The notes under the pieces are model-generated. The model did not search any database. It was not told the origin of the DNA and worked only from the letters and a program-made list of their open reading frames with translations. Shown here in pieces: positions 35,396 to 45,545 of a stretch of 64,000 nucleotides of DNA. How positions within the stretch are numbered: the first letter of the stretch is position 1; each line of letters opens with the position of its first letter. Origin of the DNA: Pelobates cultripes (Eukaryota > Chordata > Amphibia > Anura > Pelobatidae); NCBI GenBank assembly GCA_933207985.1, contig OW240914.1, forward strand, positions 207,438,644 to 207,502,643, given 5' to 3'. A program made the position numbers and the translations under genes.

Positions 35396-35404
35396 CACCT
35401 ACCC

Positions 35405-35565
35405 GTTTTGCCACTTTTCAGAAGTCCGAAGCACTTCGGCACTTCGGAAATTCAACACTTCGGAAATTCGGCGATTCGGTTCGGCACTTCGGAAATTCAA
35501 CACTTCGGAAATTCAGTGATTCAGTTCAGCACTTCAGAAATTCGGCACTTCGGCCATTCGGTCTA
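35405..35565 (+). repeat. CACTTCGGAAATTCG short tandem repeat
   Basis: CACTTCGGAAATTCAA/CGG recurs about every 15-17 bases with GATTCGGTTCGG inserts. A related stretch (TTTCGGGAATTCAGAACTTG, GCACTTCGGGACA) lies at 34918-34952 on the other side of the telomere-like array. The two together appear to bracket it. Confidence 0.8.
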
Positions 35566-35569
35566 GCAG

Positions 35570-35770
35570 TGAGACAGCAGGGGTCTAATCTATACACCTA
35601 AACTGCTTCATTAAGCTAGCATTTTTATGTTTAAACTATCCCTTTAATGCAGATAAATATAAAGTTAAGAATTTTTGAATGAGAAACCGACAATTAAACT
35701 GTACACTTCATAAGACTGAGTGAGTTAGGGAAAACAATAAAGAACGACTTGGGTATAGTTATATACAACA
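35570..35770. other. spacer with a T2-like end word
   Basis: AAACTATCCCTTTAATG at 35633-35649 resembles the inverted T2 end TTAA + AGGGATAGT. The partner end was not found. Confidence 0.35.
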
Positions 35771-36117
35771 GATTCAGCCAGGGCCGGACTGGGAAAAAAA
35801 TTAGGCCCGGGCATTTTTCAATCAGAGCGGCCCCCTAAGAAGGGGGCGGGGCCAGAGAGGGTGTGTTTTGTCATCACTAATGACAACACGCCCCCTCTCA
35901 AAGTGAGCATGTTGGTTCAATGCCCAGAGCCCTGCTGAAGAGCTCTGGCATTAGAAAAAGGCCCTGTATTTGTTCTGCCCAGCGCAAGCAAATGTAATAA
36001 CATGCTTGTGTTGTGTTTGCTTTTAAATTGTCTCTGGTGTCTCCACAAGTGGGATACCAGAGGACAAAAGGGCCAGGAAAGTGTATGGTGCATATGTTTG
36101 GAGCCTGCTTGTGGGAT

Positions 36118-36510
36118 TGCGTGTGTGTAGAGTGTGGTGTGGTATTGTGTAAATAGGTCAATTTAATTTGTGTTTGTGGTGTAATATGTGTGGCTAGGGG
36201 CTGTAGAGAGTGTGTGTATAGGGGGCATAGTTTTATAGGGGATGCAGCGAGTGTGTGCATACGGGCTGAAGTGTGTGTGTATAGGTGACGTAGTGTGTGT
36301 AGGGGTTGCAGAGAGGGTGTGTTTAGAGAATGTTGTATGTGTTTGCTGACAAGGAATGTAGTGTGTGTGTGTAGGAGATCTACTGTGTAAAGGACCCGGT
36401 GTGTGTGTGTGTGTGTGTATAGAGGATAAAGAGTGCATATAGAGTAAGGGATCTAGTGTGTATCTGGAGCGTAATGTGTGTAGTGGTGCATTGTGAGGGG
36501 TGCTGTAGTG

Positions 36511-36580
<70 letters not shown>
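36118..36580 (+). repeat. TG-rich tract ending in (TG)n(TA)n
   Basis: Irregular GTGTGTGTAGGGG-type units lie from 36118 to about 36510. A pure (TG)n follows at 36508-36533, then TATG and (AT)n at 36546-36579. The frames translated here are by-products. Confidence 0.88.
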
Positions 36581-36582
<2 letters not shown>

Positions 36583-36706
36583 GACTTATTGTATGTGTGA
36601 GGGGCGCAGTGTGTGTATGTAAGAGGGGTGCTGTGTGTGAGGGTGTTTTTATCTGCTGTCACATTCTAGGTTTCTAATTTTCTTTGTCTGTTAACTCACT
36701 GAGGGT

Positions 36707-36709
<3 letters not shown>

Positions 36710-36742
<33 letters not shown>
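36710..36742. repeat. (TA)n microsatellite
   Basis: TATATA repeated without interruption immediately before the CTGGG-type minisatellite. Confidence 0.95.
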
Positions 36743-36745
<3 letters not shown>

Positions 36746-37408
36746 TGTGCTGTGTGTGTCTGGGTGCTGTGTGTGTGTAGGGGGTGCTGTGTCTGGGGGG
36801 TGCTGTGTGTGTCTGGGGGTGCTGTGTGTGTCTGGGTGCGCTGTGTGTGTCTGGGTGCGCTGTGTGAGTCTGGGTGCGCTGTGTGTGTCTGGGGGTGCTG
36901 TGTGTGTCTGTGGCTGCAGTGTGTGTCTGGGTGCAGTGTGTGTCTGTGGGTGCAGTGTGTGTCTGGGTGCAGTGTGTGTCTGGGTGCAGTGTGTGTCTGG
37001 GTGCAGTGTGTGTCTGCGGGTGCAGTGTGTGTCTGGGGTGCTGTGTCTGGGTACTGTGTGTATCTGGGGTGCAGTGTGTGTCTGGGGGTGCCGTGTATTC
37101 CAAAGTGGGTGCTGTGTGTGTCTGGGGTGCTGCAAAAGTGTGTTCTAGGTGCAGTGTGTGTCTGGGGTGCTGTGTGTGTTCGCGGGTGAAAGTGTGTGTC
37201 TGGGGGCAGTGTGTGTCTGGGGGTGCCGGTGTGTGTCTGGGGGGTGCTGTGCGTGTCTAAAGTGCTGTGTCTGGGGGGTGCTGTGTCTGGGGGTGCTGTG
37301 TGTGTCTGGGGGTGCTGTGTGTGTCTGGGGGTGCTGTGTCTGGGGGGTGCTGTGTCTGGGGGGGTGCTGTGTCTGGGGGGGTGCTGTGTCTGAGGGCTGT
37401 GTCTGGGT
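36743..37408 (+). repeat. minisatellite, GTGCTGTGTGTGTCTGGG-type units
   Basis: About 35 copies of an 18-20-base unit, GTGCTGTGTGTGTCTGGGG, with GTGCAGTG variants in the middle block (36915-37080). Continuous for about 665 bases. Cys/Val/Gly-rich forward frames and His/Thr/Pro-rich reverse frames arise from it and are not genes. Confidence 0.92.
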
Positions 37409-37560
37409 GAATGTATTTTTTTATTTAAATTTAAATATTTTTTTTTACTAATATAAAAATATATATATATATATATTTCCCCCCCCCCTCCCTTCTTACC
37501 TTTATCCTGGGAGGGGGGGGGGGTGGAGAGCCGTGCTGCATTCCCTGGTGGCCCAGTGGT

Positions 37561-37868
37561 GAGAGTGAACTCTAGCCTGCAGGTTAGAGTTCACTCTCGC
37601 GAGATGAATCCCGCAAGAGGATCCGGCGGAGCTGCTTGTTAGAGCTCCGCCGGGTCCTCTCTCCTCCCTCCCCAGCCGGCGGCCGCATTTCCATGCCTGT
37701 GGGCCGGTGAGGGAGATCTTTGATCTCCCCACCGGCCCATGGAGGCACTATGCAGGGCCGGCGCTCGGATAGCGCTAGCCCTGCACGGGCCGGCAGGGGA
37801 GATCCTGTGATCTCCCCTGCCGGCCTCGGCCCCACGGCCATCGCGGCCCACCGGGCATTTGCCCGGTG
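37561..37868. repeat. chain of six GC-rich hairpins at the hAT 3' end
   Basis: Six successive inverted repeats lie at 37561-37598 (GAGAGTGAACTCTA arms), about 37617-37657 (CCGGCGGAGCT arms) and 37701-37738 (GGGCCGGTG...GGGAGATC arms). The others lie at about 37752-37784 (GCAGGGC arms), 37789-37824 (GCCGGCAGGGGAGATC arms) and 37849-37868 (CACCGGGCA arms). Short loops throughout. The chain fills the last 300 bases of the element next to its right terminus. Confidence 0.85.
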
Positions 37869-37900
37869 TGCCCGATGGCCAGTCCGGGCCTGGATTCAGC

Positions 37901-38188
37901 AACAACGAGCCATGTCAGTCAACTGTTGCAAAGATTAGTAAGGTATTGTCATGCAGAAATAGGGTATAATCAAAGTCATGGAAATATTATTTTGCCTGTA
38001 TATAAATTAATGGGAAGATCCTACCCTGATATGTGGTCCAAACATTTGCAGTTCTATTGTTTTCCGTCATTGTTGGCTCTCTTCTTACTGTTTGTTGTCA
38101 ACCATGATAGGAATTAGGAAATAAGTATCATATGTGCTATTTTCAGTAAAACAGGTAAAAACATGTTCTTCCGTGCTATTCTTTTTCC
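37901..38188. other. non-coding spacer
   Basis: No feature recognised. Confidence 0.35.
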
Positions 38189-38192
38189 TTAA

Positions 38193-38530
38193 AGGAACAC
38201 TGTATTGTTAGGAATACAAAGCTGTATTCCTAGCACTTAACCCCCCCATGCCTCTACCTACCAGAAAATAAAAAGTTCAAACACCTTTTCACATTCACCT
38301 TATTCCTGCACCAAGATCCCTCAGCCATGGCTCCATCTCAACCTTCTCTGATGTCAGTGCTAATGCACATGCGCTGCACGAAAGACACTAGAGGCAGTCT
38401 TAACCCTGCTATATAAACATTGCAGTTTCTCTGAAACTGCTAATTTTAGGTTGCAGGGTTAAAGTGACAGGGACAGTGCACGCAGACCACTCCAATGAGG
38501 TGAAGTGGTCTGGATACATAAAGTGTCCCT
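38193..38530. mobile_element. T2/Kolobok-type MITE
   Basis: TTAA flanks both sides (38189-38192 and 38531-38534). The left end is AGGAACACTGTATTGTTAGG and the inverted right end is AGGGACACTTTATGTATCC. Interior contains CCTCAGCCATGGCTCC and AATGAGGTGAAGTGGTCTGG, shared with 58563-59038 and 19224-19809. Length 338 bp, no coding capacity. Confidence 0.85.
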
Positions 38531-38546
38531 TTAACAGGTTGTTAGT

Positions 38547-38961
38547 AAGTAAATTATTATTATTATTATTTATATAGCGCCAGCAAATTCTGTAGCGCTG
38601 TACAATGGGTGGACTAACAGACACGTAATTGTAAACAGACAAGTTGGACGCACAGGAACAGAAAAGCTGTGTTTTCAAAGATTTTTTAAAGCAGTGGAGA
38701 CTGGGTGAAAGTCTAACGGAGAAGGGAAGGGGGTTTCACAGAAAAGGTGCAGCCCTGGAGAAGTCTTGGAGGCGAGCATCAGATGTGGGAGCATGGACAG
38801 AGGATAGACGTAGGTCTTCGGCAGAGCACAACGGCCTCGACGGGACATATTTGTGTATTTGGGAGCATTAGTAGGTTGGAGCAGCATTATGTAGGGACTC
38901 AAAGCAAGCACCAGAATCTTAAATTAAGCCCTATATCTAACTGGAAGCCAATGTAGGGACT

Positions 38962-38962
<1 letters not shown>
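38547..38962 (-). pseudogene. L2-like LINE 3' end with ORF2 remnant
   Basis: On minus: decayed ORF2 C-terminus (DNA counterpart of the 9229-9618 frame, for example AGGGCTGCACCTTTTCTGTG near 38740-38759). Then follows CCATTGTACAGCGCTACAGA and a TTGCTGGCGCTATATAAATA tail with AATAAT repeats at 38550-38585. The fuller 3' end shows where the copy at 9229 was cut. The 5' side stops at the CT microsatellite. Confidence 0.82.

Positions 38963-39032
<70 letters not shown>
38963..39032. repeat. (CT)n(AT)n compound microsatellite
   Basis: CT dinucleotides from 38963 to 38998, then AT dinucleotides to 39031, both nearly pure. Confidence 0.95.
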
Positions 39033-39036
<4 letters not shown>

Positions 39037-39808
39037 TAAAAAATTTAAAAAACAAGCATGCCCAGGTATATTAATATAAAGATACATTGATTCAAATATA
39101 TACAAGTTGTTAAAGTACAATAAAAAAATAGTGTCCAGCATTAGGGGTTGATAATGTCCTCCATAAGCTACCTGGCATAAGTCACTGGTCCTGCTGTACT
39201 TGAACTGAGAACTGTTCTGGTTTCCAACAGGGAACGTTTTAACTCAGACTTGCATAAATATCAATGTATAATGCATATGATGTCATAGGAAAAAAGTGTT
39301 TGGATCCTCCCATATGCAGAACATTTTCAGTATAGGTGCCTCTAAAAGTTTGGAAAGATACAAGAGTACAGGGCCTGATTTTACCAACATTTTTTTTTAA
39401 TTTCCCATTTTGGGAAAACATAGTTTTAATGTAGTTATTTTAATTGTTGGAGAATCCTCTATGCTCAAATACAATTTTATTTTGAAACACATTTTTTTAT
39501 ATTATCAAAGACACAACAAAATGTGTATCATATCACACTGTTGTGAAATTCTGTGGGTTAGATCCTGCTTATTTCATCTTGAGAGGAAACATTCATGTGA
39601 CCTTCTTCAAGGACGTCTCAGAGGCCACATAAATCATTTCAAATGAGGCATCCAATTGGGTTGTTGAATAATGTAGAATAAAATACATTTATTTTAGAAT
39701 GTTCTCAAACATATTTAATGAGGCTTTAGTGCTTAACAAATTAGATATGAGATTTCTGTATTCTCCATCTGTAGTATATCTCAATGCTAATTCTCGAAGC
39801 AGTTTGAA

Positions 39809-39840
<32 letters not shown>

Positions 39841-40459
39841 AATTTCTCACCTCTACCAGAGGCCTCAGAGTCTGTAGGTTATGCACAGACTTAGCTGTTC
39901 TTAGAACTGCACTCTTCTGGAAGGAAATCTCAGATGTCCCACCTGGAATCTGTTGAAGCCATTCTCCCAATTTGGGGTTAAAGCCCTGAGTTCTCTTATC
40001 ACAAGTGGGACTACTGGCTTCACTTTTCACATCCTTTCTAGCCCTTCTTTGAGACCTAGGTATTTCGTTGTTGGCTAATAACAAAGTGGGCTACATAGTT
40101 CAGCCTTTCTGCTAATGATTGCAGTAAGGAAAGAGAAAAGGGGAAAAATGAATTAAAAAAAGGGAAAAAAATTGAAAAAAATAAAAAAGGGGGGGAAATT
40201 TAGAAAAAGTTTCACATTTTACTTTATAAAGTCGAAACATGCTTAAAATAGAAATAAAAAGATAAATTTAAGTACAAACAAAAAACATTTTACACATACT
40301 CGTTATTGTCCATTTGGAGGCACTTAGTGGTGGATCCTTCTTTTGACTTTATTTGAACCCATTTATGGCTTTGCTATAGTATGTATGTACGTATGTATGT
40401 ATGTATTTATTTTTGAAAATCGCTGCAAATTTTTTTATGTGATCTTTTGAGTATATCAC
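39033..40459. other. non-coding stretch with simple repeats
   Basis: (AT)n lies at 39810-39838 and (ATGT)n at 40380-40410. A G-run sits within A-rich DNA at 40185-40196. The 131-residue minus frame at 40084-39689 spans the (AT)n run and shows no domain I recognise, so it is not called a gene. Confidence 0.4.
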
Positions 40460-40463
40460 TTAA

Positions 40464-40535
40464 ACCCTTAAGGACACATGACATGTCTGACATGTCATGA
40501 TTTCCTTTTATTCCAGAAGTTTGGTCCTTAGGGGG
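40464..40535. mobile_element. 72-bp MITE with TTAA target duplication
   Basis: TTAA lies on both sides (40460-40463 and 40536-40539). The left end is ACCCTTAAGGACACATG and the inverted right end is CCCCCTAAGGACCAAAC. ACATGTCTGACATGTCATG inside is self-complementary. The terminal CCCTTAAGGAC word is shared with the sequence starting at 43104, so it is a short member of a TTAA-specific family distinct from the AGGGACACT group. Confidence 0.8.
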
Positions 40536-40539
40536 TTAA

Positions 40540-41154
40540 TAAACAGGGTGTCCGAAGCTTTCAGCAACCATGCCAAGGAGACATTAATCACTCAAATATC
40601 CTTTTTTAATTCAGTATACATGGCTAACAAGAGCCAGAGCTGTAGATTAACCAATGAACAGTGAAAGATTTAGAAGAAATTGGAAGGGTACATAATTGGA
40701 AGGATACAAAACACATCAGGGTATCCTGTATTTAGATACAAAGGGGGAAATGTATTATAATATTATGATCTGAAGTGGTGCAAAGTTGTAAACATAGAAT
40801 AGTCACCAATAGAATGTAATTGCTGATTCCAGTGGTTTATATGGTGATTGCCCAACTTTTCAGAATAAAACACTTTTATGAAATCTCCCTTATTGTGTTT
40901 CCAATTATACATTTTCACATTTGCACCAATCGTAATAAACTACCGTAATTTCCCTAGTGATCAATGGATGTACTTTTTACCACTATTTATTTGTTTATAT
41001 ATATATATATATATATATTTATATGTCTTGCAACAACATATTGCATCAGCTCTACAATTGCCGCATTCCACCCCTCATGTTCTCTTATGAATCCCCTTGA
41101 GAAGAGCACAATGGAAGCCACCAGGATTAAGTACATTCTGTTATCTGAGTGTTA
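40540..41154. other. non-coding stretch with an (AT)n run
   Basis: (AT)n at 40997-41019. Otherwise repeat-free DNA that may form the flank of the next block. Confidence 0.4.
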
Positions 41155-41440
41155 AAGGGTAGGGGGAGACTGATGCTTATTATACATCTCTGTGCCTGAT
41201 TTGTCATAAATGCACATTGACACAATACTTCCAGCGAGGAATGCAAGTCATGGTAAAGAATTACTGTTTTCACTCCCTCCGGAAATGACTTTCATAGGAA
41301 AAGAACATAAAAAATTTATTTAGGAAACCTCCAGCCCGTCGTTGAAAGCTGGCAGATGACGCTCTGTCACTCAGCTCTTTGTTATATAATTACTGTATGT
41401 GGTCGTAATAAACTCTGATCTTTAATAAGCATGTATATAT
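41155..41440. promoter_or_regulatory. candidate conserved non-coding element
   Basis: Repeat-free, non-coding and rich in factor-like words: GCGAGGAATGCAAGTCATGG (TEAD-like GGAATG overlapping an octamer-like ATGCAAGT), GGAAATGACTTTC, CAGATGACGCTCTGTCAC and TAATTACTGTATG. Of all blocks here it looks most like a deeply conserved enhancer. Alignment evidence is lacking. Confidence 0.4.
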
Positions 41441-43032
41441 TTATATAGTTCAGTGTCTGATGAAAAGGAGTTCCACTTATCATAGCAAAAGGATGTGATC
41501 TCATCTACAAAGCATCTGACCTCTTGTGTGCCCTGCTTTTGACTTCGGCCAGGCTTCTCCTCTTGTGCCCCCTTGTTCTTAGAGAAGTTAAAAAAAAAAA
41601 TACAAAGGGTTTTAGGAAAAGGTTCCCAGACGCTATAGGAAATGAACATGGCTAGACTTTTCACTTTAAAATAGGGGAATCTGTTAATGCCGAAGTCACT
41701 ATGTCCAGTAAATACATACACCTTTCAGGCCTAGACATGCTGATACAATCATATGGAATATATTGAGATGGAAAACAGCTCCTTCCATAATTCACAGTAA
41801 AAATGATACTGAGGTGCTGAGCTGTATGCTACAGAGTGAATAAACTATTTCCTTGTTTCAACTGCCATATGGGGATTCAGAACTACAAAATATTGATTAT
41901 TTTATATTCTGCTAAAAATGTATTATAAAAGCATGTCTCTGTGTGGTTCTCTTTTCACTGTTGCCTCCATCTCTCTGTTCTCGCATTTCCATACCACCAT
42001 TCCCTGATCTTCAGCAGAAATCTATTTTTGATGTCAGATGAAAGCCAAGTGCCCAATGCTCTACTTAGTTCCTTTCAAAAACATATATTTTATTCTAGAT
42101 TTTGTTTCCTGCTCAGGAGATGAATGTGTATATCCATGTATGTATTCTTAAACATTTCATGTATACATCTCTACCAGCTCTGCTGTTAAAATATTCCTTG
42201 TATCTATTTTCTGTGATAAAAAGACTATTCTTTAGAAATGTTCCTCCTTCCAACTTCTTTAGCGAAACTGTTTACATTGCAACAGACAGCCAGCCACTAC
42301 AGGCACTTACTGCTGTTTCACAGAGTATTACTCCATGAAATAATTAATGGTGGACATCCTCACTCTTTGCATGAGGATGTCCAGCATGTTTCAATTCCCC
42401 ATAGTAAAGCATAGATTCACATGCACATTAGGTTCCCACATCAGCATAACGTCCTGGGAGGACCTCGGCGCTGGAAGAAACAGGCAACTGGATGAGTTTT
42501 TAGGCATTTTATCGCCAAGTCGGGGGGTAGAGAGGGGAGAGAGGGCAGGGGTAGAGGGACAATATAGCATTAGGAATAGAATTTATAGTGTTCTTTTGAA
42601 CTCAAAATTGCAGAAATTTTAAAAACAAACAGTTGATTTGAGAAATTCTGCATCTCATCTGTGGTCAGAGGTTGGCTATTTTAGACTTAATTTTCCAACA
42701 GTTAAGTGAATAAATAAGCAACTAAGTCAGCTTTTTTCCTTTATATTGTCCTATTCTACCCTGTTTCCACCATATCCTGCTAATCAGATGTCAGCAAGAC
42801 AATGGGAAAAATACAAGGTCATTTATAAAGTGTCATTTTCACTTTTATGGCTACTTCAAATATGCATTTTTTCTATTAAAGAAAAAAAAATGTAGTAGGT
42901 CTTCAATCATGAAAATGATACATGTAATTCATTGAATTGTAAACATACATTGTATCAGAGGTACCATTCACTTATCTGTCGCAATGTTTTTTGTAGGTTT
43001 AAAGTGAATGTAATATCCCAAAATGTGACCTA
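41441..43032. other. non-coding stretch
   Basis: No domain-bearing frames or repeat ends. GCATGAGGATGTCCAGCATG near 42368 mirrors GGACATCCTCACTC near 42353, a small local inverted repeat. Confidence 0.35.
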
Positions 43033-43036
43033 TTAA

Positions 43037-43103
43037 AGGGACCCTCCACCGCCCAGATACAAAAAAAAAAAAAAGGCAAACATTAAAACATGCATGTATT
43101 TAA
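43037..43103 (+). mobile_element. T2-type MITE left end, interrupted
   Basis: TTAA at 43033-43036 followed by AGGGACCCTCCACCGCCC. The A-run at 43063 onward and the TTAA at 43100 (start of another repeat) cut it short. Confidence 0.6.
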
Positions 43104-43880
43104 CCCCTTAAGGACTGAGCCAGTTGTACAAGTTGTGATCAAAACAAAACGTAAACAAAACCTGGCATTTGCGCTACATGTTTTTTCAGGCGTAATTCAC
43201 CTCTTTTATTTCATTAAATGCACCCACACTCATTATATATCATTTTGTTCAGGAGAAACAGGACTTTCATGTCACATCAAATATTTATATATTGAACATA
43301 ATTCAATATGAATAAAATGTAAAAAAAAAAATGTGAAAAATTAAGATTTTTCTTAATTCTTTTAGTTCTGCATGGCATTTTAACTGTGAATGTCATAATA
43401 CTATTAGCTGTTACTAGCAATAAAATGCACATATTTGTATTCAGTGAAAAATAGCACCCTCAAGTACATGTTTATAGTGTTTTGGAAAGTTACAGGATAA
43501 AATTTAGCACATTACATTTTTTTAGTTTATACACATTGATATTTGCCAGACTGGTTATGTTGCCTTTGAGACCGTATGGTAGCCCAGGAATGAAAATTAC
43601 CCCCATGATAGTATACCATTTGCAAAAGTAGACAACCCAATGTATTGCAAAGGGGGGTCCAGTCTTTTTTAGTAGCCACAGCATTCTAATTTGTATGTGT
43701 GTGAAAAATACCAAAAAAACTGATTTGTACGCTAATTTTGGCCAGTGTTTGAGACATTCACAGTTAAAATGCCACGCAGAACAAATTTGTTTTGAAAAAA
43801 ATCTTAATTTTTCACATTGTTTTAAATTTTATTCATATTAAATTGTGTTTAATGTATAAATAGAGTTTTTATGTAATATT
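43104..43880. mobile_element. TTAA-family element fragment with internal inverted repeat
   Basis: Starts after TTAA with CCCCTTAAGGACTGAGCC, sharing its terminus with the 72-bp MITE at 40464. An internal inverted repeat pairs about 43295-43405 with about 43745-43865. AAAATGCCATGCAGAAC-type phrases face ATTCACAGTTAAAATGCC, and AATATGAATAAAATGTAAAA faces TTTAAATTTTATTCATATT. The other terminus is missing because the DNA runs into the AC-rich minisatellite. Confidence 0.65.
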
Positions 43881-43887
43881 TCTGTTA

Positions 43888-44023
43888 GATTGCAGGAGTG
43901 TGTTTGTATGGTGTGCCGGTGTATGCCTGCTTAGATGTATGCACATACACTACCACATACATACATACATACATACTTACACAGATATACATACACACAA
44001 ATTCATATACAAACACACACATA
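43888..44023 (+). repeat. AC/TG-rich minisatellite, left part
   Basis: GTGTGTTTGTATGGTGTG is followed by (ACAT)n at 43956-43976 and ACACAC-rich DNA. The right part of the same array resumes at 45546 after the Tc1 insertion. Confidence 0.75.
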
Positions 44024-45543
44024 TACTGAACAACATTATAAACACAACACTTTTGTTTTTGCATCCATCTTTCATGAGCTGAACTCAAAGATCTAAGACT
44101 TTTTCTATGTACACAAAAGGCCTATTTCTCTCAAATATTGTTAAGAAATCTCTCTCCTATGCTGAGATAATCCATCTACCTCACAGGTGTGGCATATCAA
44201 GCTGCTAATTAGACAGCGTGATTATTGCACAGGTGTGCCTTAGGCTGGCCACAATAATAGGCCACACTAAAATGTGCAGTTTTACTGTATTAGGGTGGCT
44301 GGGGGGGGGGTCTGAAAATCAGTCAGTATTTGGTGTGACCACCATTTGCCTCACGCAGTGCAACACATCTCCTTCACATAGAGTTGATCAGGTTGTTGAT
44401 TGTGGCCTGTGGAATGTTGGTCCATTCCTCTTCAATGGCTGTGTGAAGTTGCTGGATATTGGCAGGACATGGAACACGCTGACGTATACCCTAATCCAGA
44501 GCATCCCAAACATGCTCGATGGGTGACATGTCTGGTGAGTATGCTTGCCATGCAAGAACTGGGATGTTTTCAGCTTCCAGGAATTGTGTATAGATCCTTG
44601 CAACATGGGGCCATGCATTATCATGCTGCAACATGAGGTGATGGTTGTGGATGAATGGCACAACAATGGGCCTCAGGATCTCGTCACGGTATCTCTCTGC
44701 ATTCAAAATGCCATCAATAAAATGCACTTGTGTTCGTTGTCCATAACATACACCCACATCATAACCTCACCGCCACCATTGGCCAGTCGATCCACAACAT
44801 TGACATCAGCAAACCGCTCACGCACACAATGCTATACACGCTGTCTGCCATATGCCCTGTATAGTGAAAACCGGGATTCATCTGTAAAAAGAACACCTCT
44901 CTAAAGTGCCAGATGCCATTGAATGTGAGCATTCACCCACTCAAGTCTGTTATTGTGCAGAAATTATTTGCTTATTCAAGCCGATTGTTGCAGCAGGTGT
45001 CCGGGTAGCTGGTTTCAGATGGTCTTGGAGGTAAAGATGCTTGCTGGATGTGGAAATCCTGGGCTGGTGTGGTTACACGTGGTTTGAAGTTGTGAGGCCG
45101 GTTGGATGTACTGCCAAATTCTCTGAAACACCTTTGGAGATAGCTCATGGCAGAGAAATGAACATTCAATTCATGGGAAACCGCTCTGGTGGACATTCCT
45201 GCAGTCAGCATGCCAATTGCACTATCCCTCAAAACATCTGTGGCATTGTGCTGTGTGATAAAACTGCACATTTTAGGGTGGCCTTTTATTGTGGCCAGCC
45301 TAAGGCACACCTGTGCCATAATCATGCTGTCTAATCAGCATCTTCATATGCCACACCTGTGAGGTGGATGGATTATCTCGGCATAGGATAAGTGCTCACT
45401 AACACAGATTTAGATAGATTTGTGAACAATATTTGAGAGAAATAGGCATTTTGTGTACATAGAAAAAGTCTTAGATCTTTGACTTCAGCTCATGAAAAAT
45501 GGGAGCAAAAACAAAAGTGTTGCATTTATAATTTTGTTCAGTG
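44024..45543 (-). mobile_element. Tc1-type transposon with long terminal inverted repeats
   Basis: The termini are TACTGAACAACATTATAAAC on the left and, inverted, CACTGAACAAAATTATAAAT on the right. The flanking target dinucleotide TA is duplicated (44022-44023 and 45544-45545). The inverted repeats extend about 265-285 bases to GTGCAGTTTTA, the left one having lost about 30 bases. Total length is 1,520 bp, normal for Tc1. The transposase lies on minus and is broken. The element landed in the AC-rich minisatellite. Confidence 0.93.
44330..45330 (-). pseudogene. broken Tc1 transposase (DD34E)
   Basis: The N-terminal piece (45325-44972) contains the helix-turn-helix region with MSTRAVSHELNVHFSA and ends in RVTTPAQDFHI. 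A second frame region near 44905-44855 gives FTDESRFSLY, holding the first catalytic Asp. The piece 44757-44491 gives LQHDNAWPHVAR (second Asp) and SPDMSPIEHVWD (Glu), with exactly 34 residues between them, so DD34E. All three catalytic residues persist but frameshifts separate the pieces, so no active enzyme is made. Confidence 0.88.
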
Positions 45544-45545
45544 TA

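Larger units (their letters stand above)
35779..37892. mobile_element. non-autonomous hAT element with 8-bp target duplication
   Basis: The left end is CAGGGCCGGACTGGGAAA and the inverted right end is CAGGCCCGGACTGGCCAT. Both are flanked by an exact 8-bp repeat GATTCAGC (35771-35778 and 37893-37900), diagnostic of hAT insertion. No transposase frame. Inside are a TG-rich region, a CTGGG-type minisatellite and a chain of GC-rich hairpins. An internal phrase ATTCCCTGGTGG(C/T)CCAGTGG is shared with the 3876-6344 element, so the two are related. Confidence 0.9.

Noticed and set aside
36684..37451. Forward Cys/Val/Gly-rich and reverse His/Thr/Pro-rich frames of 130-154 residues
   Set aside because: Both strands are open because the 18-20-base unit lacks stops. 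No secretion signal or domain supports a metal-binding or structural protein.
39689..40084. A 131-residue minus-strand frame
   Set aside because: Runs through an (AT)n microsatellite coding for Tyr-Ile repeats and shows no domain. It could be a decayed retroelement but this cannot be supported.
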